From Chaetomidium leptoderma (taxonomy: Eukaryota > Ascomycota > Sordariomycetes > Sordariales > Chaetomiaceae): a stretch of 64,000 nt of DNA. Shown here in pieces: positions 1 through 12,729 of the stretch; position 1 is the first letter of the stretch; every line of letters begins with the position of its first letter. The translations under genes were made by a program, and so were the position numbers. The DNA lies in contig MU856965.1 of assembly GCA_033296705.1 (NCBI GenBank), forward strand, positions 1 through 64,000, written 5' to 3'. Below the pieces are notes generated by a model. The model did no database searches. It worked only from the letters and a program-made list of their open reading frames with translations, and had not been told where the DNA came from.

Positions 1-3000
1 TGTCCCTGCAGAGGCCGTTGGAAAAACATGACGTGGACCTAATACATATAGGACGTATGTACGCTTAGTTAGCTTTGTGGCTGGAGCTTGGGGCTGCTGG
101 AAGCATGTGATGCTCCAAGCAGAGGCACACGTGAATGTTAGGTAGCCTTCACCCCACCTGTAGACTCTTCCTGGCTTGTTGGGGTGTCCATGATATGTAT
201 TTCCTTCAAGTTACGGGCCAAGAGCGATTGGAATCCGGGCCGTGTAAATAATGAAAAACAAGATGCCGTTAAACCCTCCAAAATCAACAGGGTCTTGTTG
301 ACAACGGCCGAGAGCCAGCCGGCTTGAGTGACGCGACACGGGGCCTCGGAAGGAGGGAGGTGATATTCGGAAAATGATACTAGGTATTAGTAAATTCCAG
401 CCCGTGCTTTCTACAACACAAGCGTCTTTATTTTTGTTTAAACTGTGTGCCTTTGTATTCGTCTCACGATGCTCGAGCAATTGTAACTATACTTCCGAAT
501 CTATCATCGAGGCGTCTCCGCTTGATCCAGTACCCTAACGAGACGGCCTAACCGAAGCCTTAACAGAACCCTAAAAGATGTAGTTTGAGGCGCTCAGGGG
601 TGAGAGTAATTAGTCGTTGATAGACCTTAGAAAATATACCTCACCGAGTATTATCTCGGCTGTGGAATTTCGCCTGTTGTGGGAAGCGTTTTGAAACCAA
701 CAACAATGGAAGTCACAGATGGTTCAAAGATACACTGTACTGTGTTGCGCAACTCGAGATATTTGACTTCGGCTTGATCATCCTGTTTTGACCTAATAGG
801 TCCCGTCGTTTCTCAGGAGAGTGAGTTACATTAACAGCGATTCAATAACCAAATGAACCGTCGACCCACGGCCACGCAACCCATGGTTTGGGTCTTGAGG
901 GTTGTCTCGGAGCATCAAACATCCTAACGAAGTTCCGACCCTTTTCGTTGTCCATGGCACATCGTCGTATGGTCTCCACTTCATGCTGCGGTTTCGGACG
1001 GTGGTAGTGTGATGGAATGTCAAAACCGGAGTTGATGTGGAGCGAGCGTATCGAGAAGGCTGACTGAGCATTACCAGGTGGTTACCGGAGTCCAGACCTC
1101 AATGGTCAGGCTTAGGGCGTAGATAACCCATTCTCCACCTCGGCAGCACGCCCCGGTGATTGGCGGTGAGGTTCTGCATTGGGCAAACACCATCCGCTCA
1201 TCTCACGAGAGCTGATAAGTCAAAAGTCCAGGGCACGGATGGGGCTCTGCCAATGGTGCGATGGAGGATCATGTTAGCGCACTGGTTAGCGCAGGAGCGT
1301 GGGCGGGCCAACTCCTTCATCCAGCGCTAGTTCCCTCGGGATGGGATTTAGCGAGCGGGCTGTTGCAGGAACGGCAGGAGACAAGCTTTTGTGGCTTGGC
1401 GACACTTGTTCCGATGCCACCGGGCCGACCCCGGACTACCAGCTGAAAAAGATACTTGGCTTGAGCCTGGGTATCATTCTGATGAAGGCAAGGACTGGAT
1501 GATCGACCTGCAACGTTCTGGCATCCACAACTTGGCTTCTTCATGTTTCCCACGGACTGTATGGCTCAAGCTGGCTGATAACATCAGTCTCGAATCTTGA
1601 CCGGCCCCTTCATGGCAAGAAGACGTTGTGTAATTTGCCGCATGATTGGTCCTAGAGTCGGTATTTGCCCCTTGCCCGGATTGGCAGGTGCTTGATGTCT
1701 ATGCTGTTTCCGGGTATAACGGGAACCCTCCCACAACCCTGGGACAGACACGCGAGCTGTTCGCCCCCTTCGGCCCCCATATTGTCGTCGTCTAGCAGCC
1801 AAGCACGGGAGGTGGATGGGAACCTTGTCAGATAGGAGCAATAGCTCATGCGGGAAACCACTCTCGCCAACGGACGTGTTGTGCTTGATAGGGAAGTTGG
1901 TGTGCTAGTTTCCGTTGGCAAAGATGTTGCTTCTGCCAGTGCGAAACTGGAACCACCCCCCCACACCTTGTGGCCGTTGCGGGACCCAGCCTGAGATTCG
2001 GGTTTGTCAAACCATTTCTATGTAGATCGCAGAGGCTGGAACTGCTGCAAGGCGAGTCACGGGCTCCCGCACCGAAGGGTGAAAGGTGGGGTATCCAGGT
2101 ACCTAGGCCGTGGGGTCGGAGACAACACGCCCGAGCGCCTTTCACATGGCAGCGGACCGTATGTACCTGGTACATACCTGCCTGTTTGATGGCGGACGTC
2201 GGTGGTCAAGAGACGGCATGGCCTGCATCTGCCGGAGGGAGTTGCGCTCGAGGCACCGAGTGGGGAGTGCATCATCCTTCGATACGGTGGAAACGCGCCC
2301 AACGGCCTGTTGCGTACTCGGCGGCAGCGTATGTAAGGTATGTACCACATCACCCCACAGGGTTTCAGCATAATTTGAGAGAGTCTCACGACCTGGACGC
2401 GCAAGTCCTCAATGACATCGGCGCCCTTGGAGGCTTCGACTCGCACTGATCGAGAGGCTGGAGAGGCGAGAGAGGGTCCAGGAAAAGTACCACATGGCCA
2501 GACCAATTCTGGCAGTGTCATCCGTTCGCAGAGGATCTGAGATGGGGATGTCGTGGGGATCACCCATGCGGCCGTTTCTGCCCAGAGCGGGGATGGCCAG
2601 CTCCCCGAGCCGAGCCAAGCGGCCTGCTGTTCCCGGCATGGTGGCTTCTGCAGGCCGGAGCCGACAACCTGCCTTCTTGGACAAACAGGTGCGCGGGGCG
2701 GGCCAATCAGGACCCAGAATTCCCTTGCCTTCAGATTCGCTAGGCCGCGCCCACCAACAACGCCGCTGTCTTGTCGATCTTGTCGCCTCTCCATCGCGGG
2801 ATAGATTGGGCTCATTGGAGGCACGGCAATCTGCGCGTGAAATGGGGAATCCAACCGTGCCAACCCAAAATACACTTACCTAGGGATAATTGATTGTGTC
2901 TTGCTCCCTGTTTGTTCATGCGCTGCCCTGTGCGAGCGCGCATTTTGGTGATCTTCTCGGCCAAGCACCGGCAAGGGAGGCTAAAATACGCCATATACAG

Positions 3001-3752
3001 CACTTGCCAGATCGGCAATTTTGATGCGTCGGCTACGCGCAGACGACGGGACCTGGACCTCGAGATCCTCGGCAGCCGACGGCCGGTGGCCGGCTCCAAC
3101 TTTCCTCTCTCGATTCTAAAACGGCGGCTATCGACCTGCCTAATCTGGGCTTGCCCTCCTCGTTCCGGCGAATCATTGAGCGGCAGATTGCGTGGGTCGT
3201 GTCGCCTCCAATCGCCATCTGCGCGGAACTTCGCGCCCCCAACCCCACCCACTGCATGCCAGAGCACTGAACCCAGTTCCCGGCAGAGCGTCTCAGCGTT
3301 TCCATCCCATCAACCACCCCTCTTATCAACCCGTGACGGAGAAGCATGGGGCAGCACATGGCGACAGGGCCAGGCCAGCTTGCCTCGAGTGGCAACCGGA
3401 AAAGGGCAGGCTGGCCAGAAACACACATTCTGCTTCCGGTTCGGTTCAATTCCGCGAAGTCGCACCAGCACGCGCGCCAAGTGCAAAGGTTACCACACAG
3501 GGCAGCTCGTCTGCACTCTGCGCACCATCGACTGACCGACCGATCGACCGCCGGCCGACTCGATTTTCCTTAAAGGCACCCTACATTCCACCGCATTCCC
3601 CCGCTCTCCTCGATTTCTTCGTTTCACGTCCCCTTCCCACCCGCCAACCCAGTGACCTCGACACTCGACTCCCGCCAACTTAGGCCGGGAGCCCCTCCAC
3701 ACTGGTGGTTTTGACCTCTCTGGAAGACGCCGACACAGAAACCCCGAGCACT
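1..3752. other. Gene-poor leading interval
   Basis: No reading frame here looks like a protein. The many overlapping open frames, including a 272-codon frame on the minus strand at 2057-2875, are rich in Pro, Arg and Ser and share no sense pattern, as expected of GC-rich non-coding DNA. The first 1.2 kb is visibly less GC-rich than the rest. A near-perfect hairpin lies at 2159-2177 (9-bp arms, one-base loop). The last few hundred bases are pyrimidine-rich and probably hold the promoter and 5' leader of the OPT gene. Confidence 0.6.
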
Positions 3753-6184
3753 ATGGATGAGAAGCAGGCCCTCGAGGCCAACGCGGCTGCCGGGTCGGTT
3801 CGCCCGTTCTCGGAGAGCCAGCCGCCCTTTGAGGATGCCGCCGATCACAAATCACACAATGTCCAAGTCGAGAAGGCCGGCACCGACGTCGACGACGAGG
3901 AGGTGGAGGAGGATCTCTACCGGCCCCTGCTCATGGATCCCACCATCCCGCACGAAGAAAACCCGCTCACCATCCGGGCAGTCGTTATCGGCTGTATCCT
4001 GGGCTCCCTGGTGTGCGCATCCAACCTGTATCTCGGTGAGTGCTGCCCCCCCGCCTGCCTGCTCTGTGCCCTCGGCCCGGCCCGGCCCCGATGCGACCAA
4101 TCCTGACTGACGGTTGCGGCAGGTCTCAAGACGGGTTTCACATTCAGCGCCAACATGTTCGGCGCCATCTTCGGCTATGGCATCCTGAAGCTCCTTGAGA
4201 AGGCGGGCAAGACCCCCATCATCGGCGGTCTCTTTGGGCCGCAGGAAAACTCCATCGTCCAGGCTGCCGCAACGGGCGCTGGCGGCACCGGCGGCATCTT
4301 TGTTGCTGCCATCCCTGCCATGTACCGCCTCGGTGTCATGGGAGAGGGCCGCTCGCCCATGGACGACATCGGCGCCATCTTCACCATCACCCTCGTCGCC
4401 TCCTTCATCGGCATCTTCTACGTCACCCCGCTCCGCAAGTTCTTCATCATCCAGGTCGCCCGCGAACTGAAGCTCTTGTTCCCCACGCCGACCGCCGTGG
4501 CGCTGACCATCCGGTCCATGCACGCCGGCGCGGCCGGCGGCGTCGAGGCCATCAAGAAGCTCAAATGCCTCGCCGTTTGCTTCATTGGCGCCCTCGTCCA
4601 CCGCATCGGTTCCTACTACGCGATTGGCATCCTCTACGACTGGCATGTCTTCACCTGGATTCACATCTGGAGTGGCCACACCAGCTGGGCCATGAACATC
4701 GAGTCTTGGGGTTGGTACTTTGAATGGACCCCGGCCTTCATCGGCTCGGGCATCCTGATCGGCTTGAACCCCGCCATCTCCATGTTTGCCGGCGCGGTGA
4801 TGGCCTGGGCCATTATCGGTCCCGCCCTGGTGCACTATGGCGAGTGCATCGGCCTTCCGATCACCGACGACCCCAAGTGGGAGGGTTACTACACCTTTTC
4901 CTCGCTCAGCAACCTGGGCAAGCAGGCTCCGTCCCCTCGGTACTGGCTCCTCTGGCCCGGCGTCATGGTCATGGTGTGCTCTTCCATGGCCGAGCTGTTC
5001 GTGCAGTACAAGGCCATCTGGTCCGGCCTCAAGTCGGTCTGGAACCAGTCTTGCGCCGGCATCAACGACACCCTCGTTGCCCGGGGCAAGACCAATGCCT
5101 TCTTCGCCAAGCACGGCGCAAACCAGGTCAAGGACGAGAATGTGGTCGAGGACCCCTTCCCGCCCGAGCAGCAGGTCCAGACGTGGATGTGGGCCCTCGG
5201 TCTGCTCGCCACCTTGGTTGTCGCCATGATCATCTTCCACTTCCAGTGGGAGACGCACCCGGGCCTGACCATCCTTGCCATCATTCTCGCGTTTCTCTTC
5301 TCGTTCCTTGCCATCCAGATCGGCGCTGTCACCGACACCACGCCGCTCACCGCCGCCTCCAAGGCGTCGCAGCTCATCTTTGGCGGTGCCACGTCCGGCA
5401 GCGGCTACTCGATCCAGCATGCCCAGAAGATCAACCTGGTGGCTGGTGCGCTCGCCTCGGGCGGTGCTGACATGGCCACGGCGCTGGTGAGCGACTTCAG
5501 GACCGGCTTCCTCGTCGGCACGTCCCCCATCAAGCAGTGGGTTGCCCAATCCATTGGCAGCTTTGTGTCCGTCTGGCTCGGCCCGGGCCTGTTTGTGCTC
5601 TTTACGTCGGCCTACCCGTGTATCTGGAAGGATTTCACCCCGGAGGAGATCGCAGCGGGCAAAACATGCCCCTTCCTCGTCCCGTCCGTGACGGCGTGGG
5701 CCGCCGTCGCCCAGGCCGTCACCGACCCCAGCGTCTCGATCCCGACTACGAGCGGCATCTTTGCCATCGTCATGGGCGTCGTGTCCATCATCCAGGTCGT
5801 GGTCCGCCACTTCTTCCTGGTTGGCGAGCGCGACAAGTACCGCAAGTGGCTGCCCAACTGGGGTGCCATCGCGCTGTCGTGGGTCATTCCCGCCCCCGTG
5901 TTCGCCAGCGCTGCGCTGCTTGGCGCCATCGTTGCCGCACTCTGGAGGAAGTACAGCATGAGGACCTGGGACATTTACGGTTATGCCGTTGCTGCTGGTA
6001 AGTCTTTCTTTTTATTTCCCAAAAAAAAAAAGAATCTAGACCCGTGACTAACCATTCTTTTTTGTTGATAGGTTTCATTGCCGGCGAGGGTCTCGGTGGT
6101 GTCGTTGGTGCCATCCTCACGCTTGCGGGCGTCGACGGCTACACCAAGGGCTCCATGATTGCCTGCCCTGCCGACTCGTGCTAG
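3753..6184 (+). CDS. OPT-family oligopeptide/metal-chelate transporter
   Basis: Three exons: 3753-4035, 4123-5997 and 6072-6184, giving 756 residues. Both introns (87 and 74 nt) have GT-AG ends and restore one frame. An acidic cytosolic N-terminus of about 75 residues leads into the first membrane segment, followed by NLYLGLKTGF, a signature of the OPT superfamily (yellow-stripe-like branch). About a dozen or more hydrophobic segments follow, including FGAIFGYGILK, the Gly-rich GATGSGYSIQ stretch and a C-terminal hydrophobic block. OPT proteins are proton-coupled importers of oligopeptides, glutathione or metal-siderophore complexes at the plasma membrane; the substrate cannot be read here. 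The start is the ATG at 3753, which opens MDEKQ; an in-frame upstream ATG at 3705 would add 16 residues. It converges on the MFS gene, with 479 bp between stop codons. Confidence 0.93.
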
Positions 6185-6663
6185 CCGCATCATGATAATG
6201 CGGCATGAGGGATGGCCTCGGATGCTCTCCTCACCACAAACTTTTGTGTTTTCCGTTCAGGCACGATAGGGATGATACTGTGATACCAATGGGATAAGGG
6301 CTTGATGCCTAATAATGATAGTCGATGCCCCTGCTCAGTGCTCAGGCCTGTTTCGTGCAATGTGAAGTCTGATGGGCATGTCTTGGAAATGTGTCTCGGG
6401 AACAAACGTTTTAGTTTCAAGAGCTGCATCCGGCATGCGCCTTAGGAATGCACCCGACGACGAAAATAAGAACCGCACCCGACACCCGTGGACTGCACTC
6501 TCCAGTTCCTCAACGACGGAAACACTTGAGACAACTGTCGTCACCCACGGGCAAAGCTCATGTCTCATCACGTCGTCGACCAATCTTGATGCTCAAAAAA
6601 AGCTAGATAAAAACTGCTGTAGACTCGAAACATTCTACCGCGGTATATACTTGGGATCCTCGT
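6185..6663. other. Convergent intergenic spacer
   Basis: This is the shared 3' region between the OPT gene (+) and the MFS gene (-). It is less GC-rich than the flanks and holds short A-runs. I see no gene here. Confidence 0.7.
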
Positions 6664-8531
6664 CTAAGCAACCTCGGCCTGCTGGGCCCGGGGCACCTCC
6701 TTGTCCTTCTCCTTCTCCTTCTCCTTCTCCTTGTTGGTCTCCGTCTCCTCCTCGGCGGTCAGCGACTTGGCAGAGTCATCGGTGACGCCAAACAGCCCGT
6801 CCATGGCCTCGAGCGACATGCCCTTGGTCTCGGGCACGAAGAACCAGACGAATACAAACATGGAGAAGCAGAAACTGCCAAAGATGAGGTATGTTCTGCG
6901 CGGAGGGGTGTCTGGGTCAGTTGAACTTGTTCTTCTTGGGGGAGACCTTGAAGAAACTCACCCGTATCCGTTGCTTCCCGCCGTGATAAGCATGGTCGGT
7001 ACCGCGCGGGCGACGACAAAGTTGAAGAGCCATTGCGTGGCTGCCGCGTAGGCCACGTTCAGGGAGCGCAGGCGGGCGGTAGGGATCTCACTGGCGTAGA
7101 TCCAGCAGGCCGGGCCCCAGCCGAACTGGAAGAAGCTGGACCGGTTGTTAGTGGGTCGTCAAGTAGACAAGGTGTGGTGGGAGAGGGAGAGGATATAGAG
7201 GGGCAGACTAGGTAGGGGAGAGTTGGTACTCACGCGGCAAACAGGAAAATGGAGACCAGGGCAAAATAGCCGGCGGGCGGTACGCTCTGGCCCTCCTTGG
7301 GCGGGGCGATGCGCACGTACAGGCCAATGTAGAACATGGCGAGACCCTGGGCGATGGATGTCCACAGCAGACTACGGCGGCGGCCCAGCGAGTCGGCCAT
7401 GAAGAGCAGGAAGCAGACGCAGCTGGTGACCTTGACGATGCCGTAGATGCCCGTGCTGAACAGCGAGGTCGAGGTGCCCGTCAGGCCCAGGTTCTTGAAG
7501 ATGGTGGGCGCGTACGTGTTGATGGCGTTGGTGCCCGTCATCTGCTGGCAGATCATGAGGACGATGCTGATGAGCACGCGGCGGCGGTTGCCCGCGATGG
7601 TCCACATCTCGCGCTGCAGGTTCCAGAAGCTGGCGTCGCCGATCATGTTGCGCTCGTGCTCGAGCTGGTCGACAATCTCCTTGAACTCCTCCTCGAGATA
7701 GGGGTGCGTCGGCGGCAGGTTGCGGATGCGGCTCAGCACGCGCTTGGTGTCCTCCCAGCGGTCCTGGCGCGCCAGCCAACGAGGGGACTCCTGGCACATC
7801 AACATGCACACGCACAGCAGCACGGCCGGGAGCGCCTGGATGGCGAGCGGGAAGATGTACATGATCTTGGTCGCCGGGAAGTGGATGCTGACCGAGTAGT
7901 TGATCCAAAAGGCGATCATGCCGCCCGTGACGATGAAGAGTTGGTACAGGCCCGTGAGCAGCCCGCGGATGGCACGCGGCGCGTTCTCGGACACATAGGT
8001 GGGGTTGATGGTGCTGGCGGCGCCGACGCCGAGACCGGCGATGAAGCGGCCGGCGTACATGGGCCCCAGGTTGCCGCTGGCCGCGGCCTGCATGATGATG
8101 CCGATGATGATGACTAGGGAGACGCCGATAAGGCACCACTTGCGGCCGAACCGGTCCGTCAGAGGTGACGCGACCAGCGCGCCGACGAAACAGCCGGCTT
8201 GGAGCGTCGAGACGATGTTGGCCGCGAGGCTAGCCGAGGCCGGTGTGTGGCGGTCGCCCAGTCCAAAGTCTTTCACGAAGGGATCCAGCTCAATGACGCC
8301 GCCGATGACGGACGAGTCCCAGCCGAAGGACATGGCGCCGAAGCAGGCCTAGATAGAGGACGTCCAGAACTTAGCAATCAAAGCAATGGGAAGTCGGAAG
8401 TCACATCAGCGTCAAGTCTGACTCACCGAGCAGGCAAGCAGGTACACACGCCAGCCGTAGATCTCGGGCGGATCCGAGGCCATGGCCTCGTTCCGCACGA
8501 TCTTCTGTAATACCCTCGTCGACAGCGACAT
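6664..8531 (-). CDS. MFS sugar/quinate-type transporter
   Basis: Four exons on the minus strand: 8531-8427, 8348-7234, 7135-6962 and 6895-6664; 541 residues. Sugar-porter signatures are visible: GWDSSVIGG in TM1, DRFGRKW after TM2, GLGVGAAS, QESPRW after TM6, QQMTGTNAINTYAP in TM7, GRRRS, and PETKGMSLE after TM12. A cytosolic loop lies between TM6 and TM7. The opening MSLSTRVLQKIVRNEAM and GWRVYLLACS resemble the Neurospora quinate permease group, so quinate, an aromatic acid or a sugar are all possible substrates. The tail is a KEKEKEKEKDKE run encoded by a hexanucleotide repeat (about 6701-6735). It is divergent from the BNR_4 gene across 1.6 kb. Proton symport at the plasma membrane is inferred from the family. 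Confidence 0.93.
6701..6735. repeat. CCTTCT hexanucleotide repeat inside the MFS gene
   Basis: Four to five copies of a CCTTCT-type unit encode the Lys-Glu run at the cytosolic C-terminus of the MFS transporter. The length probably varies between strains. Confidence 0.75.
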
Positions 8532-10102
8532 GTTGGGCGTCTTGCTATGTCTGTCCGAGTCGGTGTGATGGGTGAGGAGGACGGACCGGGGGTCAAACGC
8601 GGACGGCGGACGGCGGGCGTCGTCGATACGAAGGACGGAGGAGAGGAGAAATAAACCCCAGATGCCGGCGCCCGGAGCATTGAGACATCGGCGGGGAGCA
8701 ACCCGGCCCTTTTTGTAGTTGCATTGCGTCTCGGCGAGATCAGCTCTGGGGAATCAGCGCGGACGAACGGCCCCTAGTCCACGTCCCGATCCCCGACGGA
8801 CTCCATGTGCAGTCCCACCCCCAAGAGGTGCGGAGAAGCTTGGTGTTTCTTTCTCAAACGACCAGTTGGGGACGGCCCATTGCCAAGGTAGCATGGAACC
8901 GGCCTGCTGCTTGCAAGTGACCTAGGCTGTGGGACAAGGGCCACGACCCCGTTTTCCACTTCCTAGACTCCAGATTATTTTTTCCACCAAAAGGAGGCGG
9001 CGCCGGGGGGTCCCCCTTGCATCAAGTTAACGGTTTTCTTGTCTCGTTGCCAAGACGGCTTATCAGCAAACTTGTCGACAGAAACGTGCAATTCCCCGGC
9101 CGCCAACCTGGCACTGACTGACTGCTGACTGCGGGGAGGGATCGTCTGAGCAGCGGCCGACGAATTCCGAGAAGACCGAGATACTACGAAGCCGTTTTTC
9201 TTTACAACGGACAGTGGTGTCGAGTCCAGACGAGCATCAAGCAATATCTCTGAGCCTCTTGAGTTTGTCCAACACGCATGTCTTGTCGGTGCTCCGTCCA
9301 ACGATGCCAGGTCTGTATCCGTATTACCTATCCGTAGCCTATAGCCTATTCGCGTCTTGTGGGGTCAACCCATGGCGGCAAGGTTGGGGTTACTGGGCCA
9401 AAAGGCGGGGGAGGGGCCTGGAGACGGAGAAGTTGGAGAACAAGGCGCCAAGGAGGCTGATCACTCCACAGTCCACAGGTTGTTGGCAAGCCCCCGGGGA
9501 GCTCCAGGATTTGTCCTCCTTGACTGGTCCGTACGAAGGAAACTCGCTGCCGTCACTGCCGATACGCCCTTCCGCCTGGCAGGCAGCGGAGAAGGGAGGC
9601 TACAGAGTCTCGGGAGACTGTCCTGTCAAAGAGGTGGTCAATCGGCACTGTTTGCTCTCCCACTTGGGAGGTCGTGTTGCTTCCCAAGGGAGTTCTCCAA
9701 TCACACGCCGGCGTGGCACGCGGCTCAAGGCCAGAGCCCTCGATGTCGCCAGCTTAGTTATCCCCGGCCGTTTATTACCGTGCTCTTCCCCCGGCAGAGC
9801 ACCGGCCCAGCATGTCTTGGTGCAAATCGCTGACCCCTGTCGTGGAGGAACACATTCAACATTTCTCCACGAATCAGGGGCCATCGCGCGGTCGAACAGT
9901 GTGCACCCTTGGCACCGAAACAACACCATTCACCGGCAGCCTCTCTCGGATCTGTGTGACCGAGGGAGGCATAGCGCAGGGCCGTCGAGGGAAAACTCGT
10001 GGTTCTCTAGCCGCCCGCAGTGGCATCGGACGGACGCGTCTGTCCCAAAATCCCGGAAGCAGGGACCGACAGAAACACGTCTGACAGATTGTTGGCACCG
10101 AG
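8532..10102. other. Divergent intergenic region
   Basis: This 1.6 kb region is the shared upstream DNA of the MFS transporter (-) and the BNR_4 enzyme (+). Open frames within it, the longest spanning 9214-10359, do not match any family and overlap the enzyme's first exon in another frame. A missing signal-peptide exon of the BNR_4 gene could lie here, because a usable acceptor (gacag) ends at 10087. Confidence 0.5.
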
Positions 10103-11599
10103 ATGCTCCCAAACCCCAGTGTCACGGCCCTGGGCCGAGATGCCGCCGAGCGCAGATTCAACATCAACTGCAGTTCGTTCCAGCAGGATGCCATCATCTC
10201 GTTCAATGGTTGGCAGTATTCCTCCTTCTACAGTTTCCTCCAATCAGAGTCACCAGACGCTGCCTCGGAACCTCTCTATGTCCACGTCGCACGGAGACAG
10301 CTACCCCACGGCGAGTGGGAGGTGACGGTGCTCGACGACTACCCGCAGACGACGGATGATGGGCACAACACGGTCCAGATGGGCATTTGCCCCGGGGACG
10401 GCACCATCCATCTCTCATACGATCACCACTGCGATGTGTTAGTTGATACTATCATGGACGGAAAGAACTTTGAAAATAAAACTGACCGTTGCCCAGCCTG
10501 CGGTACCGCTACTCTGTTCGAGGACTCGCGACGAATCCCGACAAGTTTGAATGGTTGGCGTCGTCACTCTTCACTCCGACCTTGGACTACCTCCCGGGGC
10601 TTCCATCCACACACATCCACTTCCGATATGTGACGTACCCGCGGTTTGGGTTCCTCGGCGACGACATGTTCTGCTCGTTCCGCGACGGCAAGGCCGGGCT
10701 CGGCAACGACTACCTGTACGTCTACAGCAGCCGCACAGGGCGTTTCGACTTTGTGGGCGCCCACCTGACAGGCATCAAGAGCAACCCATACGTCCACGGG
10801 ATGGACTGCCGCAATGGCCGGCTCCATGTCACCTGGGTCTATCGCGGCTTTGTGCACTACGAGGGGTGGGATGACCCCCTCGACACGAAGCACAAGCAGC
10901 AGGCGGGGCCCAATGGCGCCGAGAACAACCACAATATCTGCTACGCGTACAGCGATGACCGGGGATACACGTGGAAGAATGGCGCGGGAGAGGTGATCGC
11001 CGACCTGAAGAAGGGCGAGACGGTGGCCAACAGTGCCGAGGGGATTGTCGCCTTTGAGATAGCCAAGGGCTCGGGGCTCACTAACCAGGAGGCGCAGGCT
11101 GTCGACCAGGACGGTGGCGTCCACGTGTTGAATCGGGACACGGTGGACGGGGGAGAGTGTCCGATGTGGAAGCACTACTACAGGTCGCCCGCTGGTGAGT
11201 GCTGTTCAGTTTTCAAACCGAGCATTATTGTTCGACCTCGCGAGGGTGTCAAAGAACAACAAGTGGCGCTAACCAGAACCAGGCACGTGGACTCAACGAG
11301 CGATCCGACCTGTCAGCGGCAATGCGCGCGGGCGGCTGGCGGTCAGCAAGACAGGCGATCTATATATTGTGCTTCCAGACCTGGCGGCGTCCGAGATGCG
11401 GATAGTCAGGGCGGCCAAGGCGAGTGCGTACAGCACTTACGACGAGGTCTGGGTTGGTGGCGACCTGACTGGCGAACCGCTGGTTGACCCCGCCCGGCTC
11501 GAGCATGACAACATCATGTCGGTGCTGGTGCTCGCCAAGCAGAGGGGCAATCCTGGCGAGGGGCGGCGAAAGGTCGCAGTCCTGGATTTCGAGCTGTGA
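10103..11599 (+). CDS. BNR_4-type beta-propeller protein, possible polysaccharide lyase
   Basis: Three exons: 10103-10437, 10497-11194 and 11283-11599; 449 residues. The sequence has the BNR_4 (PF15892) pattern: FQQDAIISFNGWQYSSFY near the N-terminus, DGHNTVQMGICPGDGTIHLSYDHHCDVLRYR, then YVTYPRFGF, SRTGRFDFVG, DCRNGRLHVTW, and AENNHNICYAYSDDRGYTW with conserved His/Asn/Tyr. Proteins of this fold include the GH145/PL24/PL25 propellers and the Fusarium L-rhamnose-alpha-1,4-D-glucuronate lyase (PL42, active on gum arabic); the last is the best functional guess, from memory of the family. No signal peptide is present from this ATG. An acceptor ending at 10087 would give IVGTEM before it, so an upstream exon may be missing. 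Neighbours are a sugar-type transporter and a Zn2Cys6 regulator. Confidence 0.8.
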
Positions 11600-12729
11600 T
11601 GCGTCACGGTCGTCTCCATCGACGGGTCGAATCGACAATCCCAGGCGAGTCGCACAAAGCAAAGCCCGAGTTCAATTTCCAGTTGAAGTCGATTCCCGAA
11701 CCCGTGACTGTGGCACGCATGCAGCGAGCGCGCGGGCTTGTTCAGCCACTGCCGCTGTGTCTCAAGTTTCAACCAACGCCTGGCGCACGCAACCCGTGTC
11801 TAGGACGGTGGGACCAGCTCTCTGGGACCCTGGATGCATCTGGAAGTCGAAATGGAATTTCGGTGTGGCGTCGCAGCGGCAACGCGGCGAAGAACAACCT
11901 GGAAATGAAATGTTTGGGGCGCGACCCAGAACAAACGATGGAAATTGCCGGTTCCGGCGGTTGGTTCGTGCTCGCATGTTGTTCAGCTGGCCAAGGTGGT
12001 TGTGGTGGGTGGGTTTTGTTCGCAAACCTAAATTTTTCAGCTTGTCAGATCCAAGCCCCCGTGCCCGATTGGTCGGCGACACGCGAATGTCGAAATCAGG
12101 GATTGCGGAGCCGCAGCAGCACAGCAGATGGCCTGTGCCTTGGTGCAGCCCGCCATGCCTTGCAGAGTTGAAACCTGCAACGCATTCGACAATTCCCGTG
12201 TTTCTCAGCTGCCCGAACCACCTTGCCAGCTCGCCCGACCCCGAAAATCCCCACCATCCGTTCCAAGTGCCGCAAGTGACCGGCTAGACTGACGCGGCCA
12301 AGCCACGCCATGCCCAAAGCGACCCTAATCCGCTAACCAGTTAGGGCAAGCTCGGTGATGGACCCTGTTTGGACCGTTTCGAACCCCAGTCACGACAGCT
12401 TTCCGCAGCACTCCTTCACAGGCATTCAGCGCTGCATCGTGCAACCATCAGCTTGCGACGCCCGGCCTGGATGCCGCGAACTCGACACACCAGTGATATA
12501 CGACGGAGTGGAGACATACAAAGAACCACCATGGCCCGCAATGTCTCTCTTTCATCGCCAGCATTCAGCTCGCTTGTCTTTTTTGGCCGCCCCGAGTCCC
12601 CGACGTTGCCACTAGCCCCAGGCACTCCCGAGCAAGTGACGCAGTGGCACCGGTCCGAGATCGACGCATCCAGACCGTCGGGTCCTTTGCTCCGTCCCTG
12701 CTGGAAACATAATAAAAATCCCCATCCTG
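11600..12729. other. Intergenic region upstream of the Zn2Cys6 gene
   Basis: No gene is supported. Overlapping open frames on both strands have low-complexity, Arg/Ser/Pro-rich translations. A frame opening MARNVSLSS at 12531-12770 is out of frame with the regulator and stops just after its ATG. Confidence 0.55.

Noticed and set aside
2057..2875. A 272-codon minus-strand frame in the leading interval
   Set aside because: Composition is Pro/Arg/Cys-rich without hydrophobic core or motif, as expected of GC-rich non-coding DNA.
3852..5810. A 652-codon open frame on the minus strand
   Set aside because: It is the antisense shadow of the OPT transporter exon; its Asp/Gly/His/Arg-rich translation has no family pattern.
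9214..10359. A 381-codon plus-strand frame upstream of the BNR_4 gene
   Set aside because: It overlaps the enzyme's first exon in another frame and has no recognisable domain.
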